60,416 bases of DNA. It comes from JAZDFP01 sp043801445 (GTDB lineage: Bacteria; Planctomycetota; MHYJ01; JACQXL01). How positions within the stretch are numbered: the stretch's first letter is position 1; each line of letters starts with the position of its first letter. Of this stretch, positions 1 through 8,860 are shown in pieces. The stretch is from positions 1-60,416 of the forward strand of contig JAZDMB010000061.1 of assembly GCA_043801445.1 (NCBI GenBank), in the 5' to 3' direction. A program made the position numbers and the translations under genes. The notes under the pieces are model-generated. The model worked only from the letters and a program-made list of their open reading frames with translations, did not search any database and was not told the DNA's origin.

Positions 1-257
1 GTGGTCGTGCTAAGGCAGTAGCAGGAAAACTTCGTAACCACGAATGGACACGAATGAACACCGATAATCAGGAATTTATTTTATCCGAGTATTTTTCGTG
101 TGTATTTGTGTTAATTCGTGGTTGCATTTTCTAACGGAGCAGGGCGTAATAGTCTAAAGAGTTTATGGAGTTTTTAGAGTTCGTAGAGTTGCTAAGAAGG
201 GACTCTATAAACTCTACTAACTTGATAGACTCTACAAACTAAATGTCTGTGTTCTTG
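1..257. other. Non-coding edge region with dispersed phrases
   Basis: No gene is visible. The first 125 bases carry the CACGAAT/ATTCGTG-type phrase that recurs near 3.8 kb and 22.4 kb. Bases 160-240 hold repeated and inverted copies of an AGAGTTTATAGAGT-like phrase downstream of the broken HEAT gene. No terminator with a clear T-run can be seen. Confidence 0.5.
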
Positions 258-2048
258 TTATTTGCCTTGCAACTTACTGATGGCTTCTTTTGCTTCTTTA
301 CGGACACGTTCATCAGTATCCGATAACAATTTGGTAATCTCTGGAACTGCCTCTTTGGCTTGGAATTCCTTGAGTGTCCAGATTGCGTTTACACGCACCC
401 ATACATCTGAATCTGATAATAACCTGATTATCTCCGGGATAGTCTCTTTGGCTTGTAAGTACCCGAGTGCTCTAACTGCTTCTCTACGCACCCTTGCATC
501 TGAATCTGATAGAAACTTAATTATCCCCGGGATAGCCTCTTTAGCTTGTAAGCACCCGAGTACATAGATTGCCTCTGCACGCACCCCTGCATCTGAATCT
601 GATAGAAACTTAATTATCTCCGGGATAGCCTCTTTGGCTTTTAAGTATCCGAGTGCATCGATGGCGTTTGCACGCATTCTTGCGTCTGAATCCGACAATA
701 ATCTGATTATCTCAGGGATAGTTTCTTTGGCTCCTAATCGCCCAAGTACATTAATTGCGGTTGCACGCACCATTGTATCTGAATCCGATAAAAACCTGAT
801 TATCTCCGGGATAGCCTCTTTGACTTGTAAGTTCCCGAGTGTATTAATTGCGCTTGAACGCACACCTGCATCTGAATCCAACAATAACCTAATTATTTCA
901 GGGATAGCCTCTTTGGCTTGTAACATCCCGAGTGCACCAATTGCGATTGAACGCATACATGCATCTGAATCTGATAGAAACTTAATTATCTCCGGAATAG
1001 CCTCTTTGGCTTGTAACATCCCGAGTGCATAGATTGCACTTTCACGCGCATATTTATCTGAATCTGATAGAAACTTAATCATCTCTGGAATAGCCTCTTT
1101 GACTTCTAATCGCCCAAGTGCATTGATTGCGCTTCTACGCACCCCTGCATCTGAATCCGATAATAACTTGATTATCTCCTGGATAGCCTCTTTGGCTTGT
1201 AATTGCCCGAGTGTACCACTTGCGCTTCTACGCACCCCTGCATCTGAATCTGATAATAATTTGATTATTTCCGGGATAGCCTCTTTGGCGTGTCAGTCCC
1301 CGAGTACCCAGATTGCGCTTCCACGCACCTCTGCATCTGAATCTGATAATAACTTGATTGCCTCCGGGATAGTCTCTTTGGCTTGTAATTCCCAGAGTGC
1401 ATTAATTGCGATTCTACGCACCCCTGCATCTGAATCCGACAATAATCTGATTATCTCCGGGACAGCCTCTTTGGCTTGTGATTTACCGAGTACCCAGATT
1501 GCGCCTTTACGCACCCTTGCATCTGAATCTGATAATAACTTGATTATTTCCGGAATATCATCTTTGGATACCTTTGGTTTAAGAATCTGAAGTATGTCCC
1601 AATAATTTTGAATATCGGGGCCTTTTAAATAGTTCAATGAATATATAATTATCTCGGCGGCTGTTCCTGCAAAACGACTTTGTAATAATAGGTCTATTGC
1701 TTTCTTGGCTTCCAGGTTTCTTAATAGTTCTTCAAGTTCGGGATATTCCTTAAACAAATCAGGATACTTTTTCTTCCATCCTTCTATTCTTGAAATTAGC
1801 GCATTAATAGAACCTCCTGATTCATTAGTGATTGGTTTAGGTTGTTGGTCAATGGTTGGTTGAATGGTTTTAGCAGATGTGGCCGTTGCAGTTGGAGATA
1901 TAGAAGTCGGTAATATCTTTGTTCTATTTACATCAGTTTTTGTAGGAATAGATATAGTTGATTTAAACGCTTTATTATATATTACCAGACCTAAGATTAA
2001 TAAAACAACTACTCCAGTTATTATAAATATCAGTTTTTTCATATTCAT
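258..2048 (-). pseudogene. Membrane-anchored HEAT/PBS-lyase repeat protein interrupted by an in-frame TGA
   Basis: Read from 2048, the frame encodes an N-terminal membrane anchor (residues 4-24), a Thr/Pro-rich stretch and then HEAT-like repeats, and stops at TGA 1295-1293. The same frame continues without a shift for 19 codons and joins a second open stretch ending at 258, so the intact gene would be about 596 codons. The second stretch appears to start at 1235 only because an internal Val codon is GTG. About 14 repeats of 31 residues (core AKEAIPEIIKLLSDSD) cover both parts, and their DNA is nearly identical from unit to unit with a 93-bp period. At the stop, a codon that is TTA (Leu) in sister repeats reads TGA, with other substitutions close by. 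HEAT repeats form protein-binding solenoids; the partner is unknown. A sequencing or assembly error in the repeats is possible. Confidence 0.75.
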
Positions 2049-2239
2049 TCGGAATCAGTCATTTTCCGCCAGAGTCATATCGCCAGAGTTATGTTGAATA
2101 ATATCAAACATCTCTAACAGTATCAATAAATAAGCCACAGATTAGAAATCCCCCTCACCCTTCCCTCTCCCTCAGAGGGGAGAAGGTTAGGGAGATGGTG
2201 TTCGTGGTTCTTTCTAACGGGTCGAGCGAATATTTCACT
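2049..2239. repeat. Intergenic CCCTCACCC-type imperfect hairpin
   Basis: Between the HEAT gene start and the xseB stop lies an imperfect inverted repeat at about 2151-2196, with a CCCTCACCCTTCCCTCTCC left arm and a GGGGAGAAGGTTAGGG right arm. It is followed by a CTAACGGG phrase that recurs elsewhere in the window. It could end the xseAB transcript on the minus strand, but there is no T-run. Confidence 0.45.
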
Positions 2240-2467
2240 CTATGTCTTTGACTTGAACGGCTTGGTTATCAGATTGCCCTTTTCGTCTCTGGTCAGAACC
2301 TCTATCTTCTTTTCCATTGCCGAGAGTATCTCATAGCATTTTTTCAGTGCTTTGATACCCGCTTCATATTTCTCCAGAGATTTTTCAAGGTCAACATTAC
2401 CCTCTTCCAGTTCAGATACGATAGTTTCAACCTGCGCCAGATAGTCCTCAAATCTTTCTTTTTTCAT
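2240..2467 (-). CDS. xseB: Exodeoxyribonuclease VII small subunit
   Basis: Small subunit of exonuclease VII, which binds XseA and is needed for degradation of single-stranded DNA to oligonucleotides in the cytoplasm. The 75-residue product shows the family signature: FEDYLAQVETIVSELEEG, then LEKSLEKYEAGIKALKKC in a helical hairpin. I start it at the ATG at 2467 (MKKERFEDYL) rather than the upstream start at 2503, because the extra 12 residues are translated from the intergenic ACACAAAGG phrase and 75 residues suits the family. It follows xseA by 84 bp on the same strand, so the two are likely co-transcribed. Confidence 0.88.
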   Translation of the reverse strand: MKKERFEDYLAQVETIVSELEEGNVDLEKSLEKYEAGIKALKKCYEILSAMEKKIEVLTRDEKGNLITKPFKSKT

Positions 2468-2551
2468 AATATAAAACTTTGCCACTAAGACACCAAGACA
2501 CAAAGATAATTCTTCTTAGTGCTCCCGCAGGGCGGGATGCCTTCGTGGCGA

Positions 2552-3778
2552 TTAATTCTCCTTGACCGTGGAACTAATTTCTCCGTCGCTTAGTTTGGTT
2601 AAGATATCCTCTCCGGGTTTAACCTGTTTGACGGATTTCAGTATCCGCTTGTCTTCAGTATATGTAACAGAATAGCCCATGGCAAGTATATTCAACGGCG
2701 ATAGGTTATTTAATTGGGCTGATTTATTTGAGATAACCAATGATAATGTTTCTATCTTCTGCTTGAGATAACTTGTTAATTTGTCGGATAATTCGTCCAG
2801 CCGTTGATAGTATTCACGGACTTTATTCCGGGGTGTCTGCCAGCCGTAACTTTTATTAATGCCATCCAATTTGGCTTTAGATGCCTCTATCTGATAATGC
2901 AAAGAATCAATGAGTTTCTGATGTAGATGTTCCAGTCTTCCGATTAGTTCTGTTTTTATAGGCAGGACAATCTCGGCTGCCTCGGATGGCGTCAGGGCGC
3001 GTTTGTCCGCAACCATATCGGCAATGGTATAGTCTATTTCGTGTCCGACCGCAGAGATAACCGGTATCTTTGAACGGCTGATTGCCCGTGCCACGATTTC
3101 CTCATTAAAAGCCCAGAGGTCTTCAATACTGCCTCCCCCACGCCCTACTATCAGGACATCAAGCAAGTAGGATAGCTGAGAAAAATCATCAATCGCCTGA
3201 GCGATTTCCTCTTTGGCTCCCTCGCCCTGGACTTTAACAGGATAGATAATGATATGGACTGTCGGGAAACGGCGTTCAATGATATTCAGGATATCCTGTA
3301 ATGCCGCACCTGAAATGGAGGTAACAATACCGATTGTAGCCGGCAGAAACGGAATCGGCTTCTTCCGGCTTTCTTCAAACAGACCTTCTGATTCTAACTG
3401 TTTCTTAAGTTGTTCAAAGGCGATTTGCAATGCCCCTATCCCTTTGGGCTCAGCCGAATCAACGATTATCTGGTAATCACCGGATTTCTTATAGATGCTG
3501 ACCCGGCCAAAGATTATAACATCCAGACCGTCCTGTATCCGGAATTTCAAGAGTCGGCGGGTGGAATCAAACAAGACACATCTAATCTGGCTGGATTCGT
3601 CCTTAATGGAAAAATAGAGATGGCCTGAGACTGGCTGACGCAGGTTAGAAACCTGTCCGCTGACCCAGACAGCACCGATAGTTTTTTCCAAGCAGGATTT
3701 AATCTGTTCGCTTAATTCCGATACGGTGAGTATCTTTTTAGGTGCAAATAAAGACAGGGTTTTATTATCTGGAATCAT
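2552..3778 (-). CDS. xseA: Exodeoxyribonuclease VII large subunit
   Basis: Catalytic subunit of exonuclease VII, acting with the adjacent xseB product in DNA repair and recombination. The N-terminal OB-fold (about residues 18-110; VSELSEQIKSCLEKTIGAVW, then VSGQVSNLRQP) binds single-stranded DNA. The central domain carries the family motif GRGGGSIEDLWAFNEE and GHEIDYTIADMVADKRA, followed by a coiled-coil C-terminus. An upstream in-frame start at 3844 would add 22 residues (FVLFVPFVLFVF) read from the ACGAAT-type intergenic phrase, so I use the ATG at 3778, giving 408 residues, close to the usual length. Confidence 0.9.
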   Translation of the reverse strand: MIPDNKTLSLFAPKKILTVSELSEQIKSCLEKTIGAVWVSGQVSNLRQPVSGHLYFSIKDESSQIRCVLFDSTRRLLKFRIQDGLDVIIFGRVSIYKKSGDYQIIVDSAEPKGIGALQIAFEQLKKQLESEGLFEESRKKPIPFLPATIGIVTSISGAALQDILNIIERRFPTVHIIIYPVKVQGEGAKEEIAQAIDDFSQLSYLLDVLIVGRGGGSIEDLWAFNEEIVARAISRSKIPVISAVGHEIDYTIADMVADKRALTPSEAAEIVLPIKTELIGRLEHLHQKLIDSLHYQIEASKAKLDGINKSYGWQTPRNKVREYYQRLDELSDKLTSYLKQKIETLSLVISNKSAQLNNLSPLNILAMGYSVTYTEDKRILKSVKQVKPGEDILTKLSDGEISSTVKEN

Positions 3779-3911
3779 TCGGGCATAAAATATAAACACA
3801 AATAAGACGAATGGAACGAATAACACGAATACCCACCTGACCAAGCCATTCGGGCAGGTTCGTAGGATTCGCAGTATTTGTGCAATTTCGTGTTAAAATT
3901 TTTCCGCTTTG

Positions 3912-4739
3912 CTATTCTTCTTCTTCGGCAGTATCACCGATAGGCGGTAATAGCTCATTAATCCTTTTTATCCTGATGGCCTTTCCGGTATCAGAATCAA
4001 TCGTAACCACCGCACCGCAGAGTCTGACATCATTTTTAGCGACATCAAATGAAGCGGGCATACCGGTAATAAAGGCGCTTAAAACGCGGTCGGTTCGCCT
4101 GCCGATAACAGAGTCATAAGGACCGCACATCCCCACATCAGTAATATAAGCGGTTCCTTGAGGCAAAATGCCTTCATCAGCAGTCTGAATATGGGTATGA
4201 GTGCCGAAGATACAGCTAATCCTGCCGTTCAGATACCAACCAAGAGCAACCTTTTCTGAGGTTGCCTCAGCGTGAATATCAACAATGACTATCTTTGTCT
4301 GCGGCAGAATCTCGGTTAAAATCTTATCTACCGTATGAAACGGGCAATCGGATGATGAGGGCATAAAAACCCTGCCTTGAAGATTAATAACCGCGATTTT
4401 AATATCGGGATTATCGGGGAAAGGGAATATGTTATAACCCCGTCCGGCAGATTCCGGCGGATAATTAGCCGGTCGTAAGAGATTGGGCACGGTTTCTATA
4501 TAATCAATAATCTCTTTCTTTTTCCAGATATGGTCGCCGGAAGTAATGACATTAACACCATATGAGAGAAGTTCAGAAACGATTTGAGCAGTAAGCCCGG
4601 AACCACCGGCGGAGTTTTCAGCATTAGCAATACAAAAGTTAATACCTTCTTTCCTGATTAAATCAGGTAGAATCATCTTGACAGCCATTCGCCCCGGCCG
4701 TCCGACTATGTCACCTATTATCAAAACATTCAATTCCAT
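3912..4739 (-). CDS. ymdB: YmdB-family metallophosphoesterase
   Basis: Member of the TIGR00282/YmdB family of di-metal phosphoesterases; the Bacillus subtilis YmdB hydrolyses 2',3'-cyclic nucleotides. The 275-residue length is typical. Conserved metal-site blocks are visible in order: LIIGDIVGRPGR (residues 5-16), NAENSAGG, TSGDHIWKKKE, VDIHAEATSEK and GTHTHIQTADE. It lies directly downstream of rny on the same strand, the standard partnership of this family. The 334-bp gap to rny is filled with dispersed repeats, so co-transcription is not certain. Confidence 0.88.
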   Translation of the reverse strand: MELNVLIIGDIVGRPGRMAVKMILPDLIRKEGINFCIANAENSAGGSGLTAQIVSELLSYGVNVITSGDHIWKKKEIIDYIETVPNLLRPANYPPESAGRGYNIFPFPDNPDIKIAVINLQGRVFMPSSSDCPFHTVDKILTEILPQTKIVIVDIHAEATSEKVALGWYLNGRISCIFGTHTHIQTADEGILPQGTAYITDVGMCGPYDSVIGRRTDRVLSAFITGMPASFDVAKNDVRLCGAVVTIDSDTGKAIRIKRINELLPPIGDTAEEEE

Positions 4740-5073
4740 AATTTATATAATTAACGTAATTATTTAGTCGAATGAAGTTAGCCACAGATTTCACAGATTA
4801 TTTAATCAGTGTAATTCCAGAGGGATAATCTTAATATACCACCCTTTCCCATTCAAGAAATTATTCACCACAAAGGCACAGAGAGCACAAAGGTAAACAC
4901 AAATCTTTAATTCTTTGTGTCCTTTATGTCTTTGTAGTTAGTTTCTTCCTGTAGGTAAAGTCTTCGTAAATAAATCCATCATTCCCGCCTGACGTCGGTC
5001 AGGTTTATTAGTCATAAAATTACACAGATTAATCTGTGTAATCTGTGGCTTCAATCCGCTAATATATTACTAT
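4740..5073. repeat. Repeat-filled gap between ymdB and rny
   Basis: No gene is visible. The gap holds a CACAGATTTCACAGATT-type phrase at about 4780-4803, CACAAAGG-type phrases at about 4868-4935, a short palindrome CCTGACGTCGGTCAGG at 4988-5003, and a second CACAGATT/AATCTGTG inverted repeat at about 5023-5052. The same phrases recur in other gaps of the window. Confidence 0.6.
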
Positions 5074-6630
5074 TTAACGGGCGTATTCAATGGCTCTGGT
5101 CTCGCGGATAACAGTCACCTTTATTTCACCCGGATATTTAAGGTCTTTTTCAATATCCTTGGCGATATTACGGCTGAGGATAGTCGCCTGACTGTCATCA
5201 ACCTTTGAGACATTGACGATAACCCTGATTTCCCGTCCCGCCTGAATGGCATAAGAGTTTTCAACGCCCTGATAAGCATTGGCAATGGTTTCAAGTTGTT
5301 TTATGCGCTGTAGATATTTTTCCACAGTATCGCGCCTGGCACCGGGTCTGGCAGAAGAAATAGCATCAGCCGCTGAAATCAGCACTGTATAAGGCGATTC
5401 CGCACTCATTGTCTCGTGATGTTTTTCTATCGCATTAATGACTTCAGGCCGCTCCTCACAACGTTTTGCTAAATCGGCTCCTAATGCAGGATGAGTCCCT
5501 TCTTCAACCTGATCAATTGCTTTACCGATATCGTGCAGTAATCCGGCTCTTTTGGCAATATTCGCATCAAGTTTCAATTCAGCAGCCATTGCGGATGACA
5601 AATATGAAACTTCAATAGAATGCTGAAGAACATTCTGGCCATAACTTGTTCTGAATTTAAGTCGCCCCAGTAATGCGACCAATTTATGATTCAAGTTAGG
5701 TATATTCATTTCGTAACAGGTTTGTTTGCCTGCCTGAACAATAAATTCATCCACCTCTTTTTTAGCAAGCTCGATGACTTCTTCAATCCGACCGGGTTGG
5801 ATACGGCCGTCAGCGATAAGTTTTTCCAAAGCCCGACGGGCAACTTCACGGCGAACCGCATCAAAACTTGAAATAACCACAACGCCGGGGGTATCATCAA
5901 CAATAAGTTCCACGCCTGATGCTTTTTCAAATGCCCTGATATTCCTGCCTTCACGGCCGATAATACGCCCTTTCATATCGTCGTTGATAATATCAACGGT
6001 AGAAACTGTTGATTGGGTCGTCTGGTCTGCCGCATATTTCTGGATAGCCATAGTAATAACACGTCTGGCTTCATTTTCCGCCACCTCTTTGGATCTTTCC
6101 TGATACTTTCTGGTTAAGTCTGCTTCTTCTTTTTGAAGTTCTGTTTCAAGACGGCTTAAAAGTATTTTACTGGCTTCTTCTCGACTCAATCCTGAAATAT
6201 GCTGTAAAGTTTTCTTTTCTACCTCTATAATATCCGCTAATTCCTTATTTTTATTATCAATTAATTTATTTTTATCTCCGATAGATTTTTCCATGTTTTC
6301 GATGTCACGTTCCCTTTTTTGCAACATATCCGCCTTACGGTCAATAACATCTTCTCTTTTCAACAAACGCCGCTCAAACGCTTTGACTTCCTGCCGTGTT
6401 TCCTGGATATCCCGATTTGCCTGTTCTTTAATCCGGTAGGCTTCTTCTTTAGCAGCAAATACCGCCTCTTTTTTTACCCGCTCAGCATCAGCCTGTGCTT
6501 GGGAAATAATATCCTGCGTTTTTACTTTTTCCCGTTTGCGCTGGATAAAAATAACCAGGTAAAAAGCTGCTGCCCCAAGAATAAAAGCCCCAATAAGCTC
6601 TAATATCATATAGACATCTTTAATAGGCAT
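5074..6630 (-). CDS. rny: Ribonuclease Y
   Basis: Membrane-anchored endoribonuclease that initiates mRNA decay. The 518-residue protein has an N-terminal transmembrane helix (about residues 8-28), a long charged coiled coil (about 30-200), a KH RNA-binding domain with GRIIGREGRNIRAFEKASG, and an HD domain with LQHSIEVSYLSS and LLHDIGKAID supplying the catalytic His-Asp residues. I choose the second ATG at 6630 (MPIKD) because AAGGA lies eight bases before it. The ATG at 6639 would have that same AAGG directly against it. ymdB follows downstream. Confidence 0.93.
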   Translation of the reverse strand: MPIKDVYMILELIGAFILGAAAFYLVIFIQRKREKVKTQDIISQAQADAERVKKEAVFAAKEEAYRIKEQANRDIQETRQEVKAFERRLLKREDVIDRKADMLQKRERDIENMEKSIGDKNKLIDNKNKELADIIEVEKKTLQHISGLSREEASKILLSRLETELQKEEADLTRKYQERSKEVAENEARRVITMAIQKYAADQTTQSTVSTVDIINDDMKGRIIGREGRNIRAFEKASGVELIVDDTPGVVVISSFDAVRREVARRALEKLIADGRIQPGRIEEVIELAKKEVDEFIVQAGKQTCYEMNIPNLNHKLVALLGRLKFRTSYGQNVLQHSIEVSYLSSAMAAELKLDANIAKRAGLLHDIGKAIDQVEEGTHPALGADLAKRCEERPEVINAIEKHHETMSAESPYTVLISAADAISSARPGARRDTVEKYLQRIKQLETIANAYQGVENSYAIQAGREIRVIVNVSKVDDSQATILSRNIAKDIEKDLKYPGEIKVTVIRETRAIEYAR

Positions 6631-7410
6631 AGGCTTCATCCTTTCTTATGTTAATTACAGTAGTTATTAACCGAAAGTTCTCATTCTTCTTCATTGTCAT
6701 TCCCGTGTTACCTAACGGTATTCTATTTAATAGGATCCCGTAAGGGAAAACGAAAATCCAGTATTAGGTTACCTGCCCGTCCGGTCAGGCGGGTCTGGAT
6801 TCCTGCTTTTGCAGGAATGACAGACTATGCGAACTTTTGACTAATATCTACTATATATAAAAATAGATTTAGTTTGTAAGAATAATTACGGGGTAGCATT
6901 AAGAAGAGTATCCGGGGAAATGCACTATTGCCCCTACGGGACTTCTTCAATGAAGTATCCCGTTAGGGATTGAGAAAAACTAAAAACCAGAAGTATTAAA
7001 TGCCGAATACCGGCAACAAACATAGAGTATGCTTTGAGATAGAATTTTTCATGGATAAATATTTTAAACAACCAAAATAATCATCCCGAATGCGGAGACT
7101 TAATTTGCCTACCCATCGGAATCCCGATATCAATGTTGCTCTACTTGAGCTGGTTCCTTCGGGATAAAACAATATTTCTATTCTATCTCCTATCGCTTTA
7201 CCTTTTATGACAATTAGTAATATCAAAAAATACAGTATTAGATTCATTTATGTTTCGATAAGTCTTCCTCTATGTTTTTTATATATTCAATATTCTGATT
7301 CCCCGCTAACAATTCAATGCTCCGATTATACCCTTTCTTTACCCATCATCTACCCCGCACCTATCCTAATGATGGATGCCGGGTGTGTTTGACGGGTTTA
7401 TTTCAAGTAT
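6631..7410. repeat. 780-bp gap with palindromic repeats, no supported gene
   Basis: Two weak open frames (6996-7247 minus, 7207-7392 plus) show no family features and are not called. The gap holds the phrase GTTACCTAACGGTATTC at 6707-6723, which recurs at 16.8 and 29.08 kb. It also holds the 14-mer TCCGGTCAGGCGGG at 6780-6793, the hairpin TTCCTGCTTTTGCAGGAA at about 6800-6817, and an imperfect 35-bp inverted repeat (CCTACGGGACTTCTTC and its complement) at 6933-6967. Confidence 0.6.
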
Positions 7411-8490
7411 TTATTCTCCTTCGTTTAATACTTCAATTTTATCAATAATGATTATTTTTGCCTCTCCCGGTTTATTCTCTATGATTTTTCCGCGAATGCC
7501 AACATATTGGCCGTAATAATCATCGATTTTAACAGATGAACTTTTCAGGAAGAACAGTGTTTTTCCGCCCATTGTTAATTTGTATGATGCGGGACGCCCG
7601 ATATATTTGCCTTCTGATTCCAACCAGCCCCGTGCATCATAAAGCGATGGCGCATTTTTATTTCCGTATAACTCAGCCACACGGCCTTGATATATTTCTT
7701 CAATAGATTTCTTTTCTATCTTTGCTTCCTCTAACGCAACCCGATATTCCTTTAGAATATTCTCTTTCGGCTCTATCTGTTTAATCCGTTCATCGCATTT
7801 TTCTACTAATGCCTTGTCAGGAGATTGGCTTACTATCTCTTTATACAGACGAAGTATCTCAGAGTGATTTTGTTGTAACAGAGGTTTCACTTGTTCCTCT
7901 TTATAGAGTTTTTCTGCTTTATTAAACATCTCGGTCAACCCCTGCTTGGTCATATCCTTTTTAACCTCTTCAGATTTCAATTCCAGATAATGACCATACG
8001 TACCCCAATAACGTGTATATTTCTTATTGACCCAACCGGTAAGGTTTTCGACCGGTGCTATTTGATACCACTCTCCTTTCTCTGATTTAATCTTAACGGT
8101 CTGACTCTCAGTTATATGTCCGATAATATTTTCACCTGATTCCGGTTTGCTTCTTACATTAATACGACCGACTTTTACCACACCCTCATTTCTATCTTTA
8201 TTTGTAGTTTCTATATATTTTTTGGTGACCCAACACTGAGCATCTGAAGGCAATCTGACTTCTAACCATCCTTTTGTATCATTAACTACAACTAATCTTT
8301 CTCCTTTAGACAGAATTTGAATATTGGAGTAATTTGTTCCGGCACCAGTGCGCAGATTAAGGTTTTGGGAGCTTACCTCTACCACTTCTTCCGGAACTGC
8401 CGCGTTAATCTGGGAAATTACTGCTCCCAGCCCTATAATTGCCAATATAATAATCAAAGTCCAAACAATCCGTATTTCTCTTCCTATCAT
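7411..8490 (-). CDS. Exported SH3b-domain protein
   Basis: A 359-residue protein with an N-terminal signal or anchor helix (about residues 8-30). Two bacterial SH3 domains follow: SSQNLNLRTGAGTNYSNIQI with GWLEVRL (about 38-95), and GRINVRSKPESGENIIGHI with EWYQIAP (about 103-155). A Lys/Glu-rich helical region (about 165-275) precedes a C-terminal beta-rich domain (GRPASYKLTMGGKTLFFLKS, then YVGIRGKIIE). Bacterial SH3 domains usually bind peptidoglycan or envelope proteins. The exact role is unknown. An AAGGAGGT Shine-Dalgarno precedes the ATG. Confidence 0.75.
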   Translation of the reverse strand: MIGREIRIVWTLIIILAIIGLGAVISQINAAVPEEVVEVSSQNLNLRTGAGTNYSNIQILSKGERLVVVNDTKGWLEVRLPSDAQCWVTKKYIETTNKDRNEGVVKVGRINVRSKPESGENIIGHITESQTVKIKSEKGEWYQIAPVENLTGWVNKKYTRYWGTYGHYLELKSEEVKKDMTKQGLTEMFNKAEKLYKEEQVKPLLQQNHSEILRLYKEIVSQSPDKALVEKCDERIKQIEPKENILKEYRVALEEAKIEKKSIEEIYQGRVAELYGNKNAPSLYDARGWLESEGKYIGRPASYKLTMGGKTLFFLKSSSVKIDDYYGQYVGIRGKIIENKPGEAKIIIIDKIEVLNEGE

Positions 8491-8860
8491 TTTTCATACC
8501 TCCTTATATTATATTATCGGTTAATTAGTGTATTTTATTAATACAAATAATTATTATAAATAATAATTATACTGTCAAGAAAAATATAAAGAATGGCACA
8601 AACTCATATTGGGGAATATAATGTAACACAGGTGGTCAAGATTTGCCTGGAATAAATCAAAATCACCATCATTATCATAATCAGCTCAATCAAAACCAAT
8701 AGTATGTCCGTAACAACCTTTTACTTGAATACCTGCGAAATGTTAAAAATGAGAGCGGCCGATATGATTATAAATGCGCTTATCTTAACGCGCAAATTCA
8801 CCAATCTTATATGCTATAAGACCAGTAGAGACTCAAATAATAACCTTCATTCCATATTGA
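8491..8860. other. Gap holding a protein-domain relic
   Basis: The 370-bp gap between the SH3b gene and a membrane-protein gene contains AT-rich DNA at 8500-8630 and a decayed VCBS/FG-GAP-like coding fragment, listed separately. I see no intact gene. Confidence 0.5.
8632..8736 (-). pseudogene. Relic of a VCBS/FG-GAP-type repeat protein
   Basis: The minus strand encodes AGIQVKGCYGHTIGFD, then TGA at 8688-8686, then ADYDNDGDFDLFQANLD. The Asp-rich calcium-loop pattern DxDNDGDxDLF is diagnostic of VCBS/FG-GAP repeats, and in that family the residue before ADYDNDGD is commonly Trp, so TGG has probably become TGA. Further stops and no start surround the fragment. It appears to be the last trace of a large secreted repeat protein. 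Confidence 0.6.

Noticed and set aside
1293..1295. Selenocysteine or altered genetic code at TGA
   Set aside because: Sister repeats have Leu, not Cys, at this codon, and TGA is used as a normal stop elsewhere (for example the GH16 gene), so recoding is unlikely.
262..1590. Long plus-strand open frames (about 101, 132 and 163 codons) opposite the HEAT gene
   Set aside because: They are products of the 93-bp period, which lacks plus-strand stops. The minus strand shows the real HEAT pattern and anchor.
6996..7392. Two short open frames in the rny-SH3b gap
   Set aside because: No Shine-Dalgarno of note, no family features and AT-rich composition like surrounding non-coding DNA.
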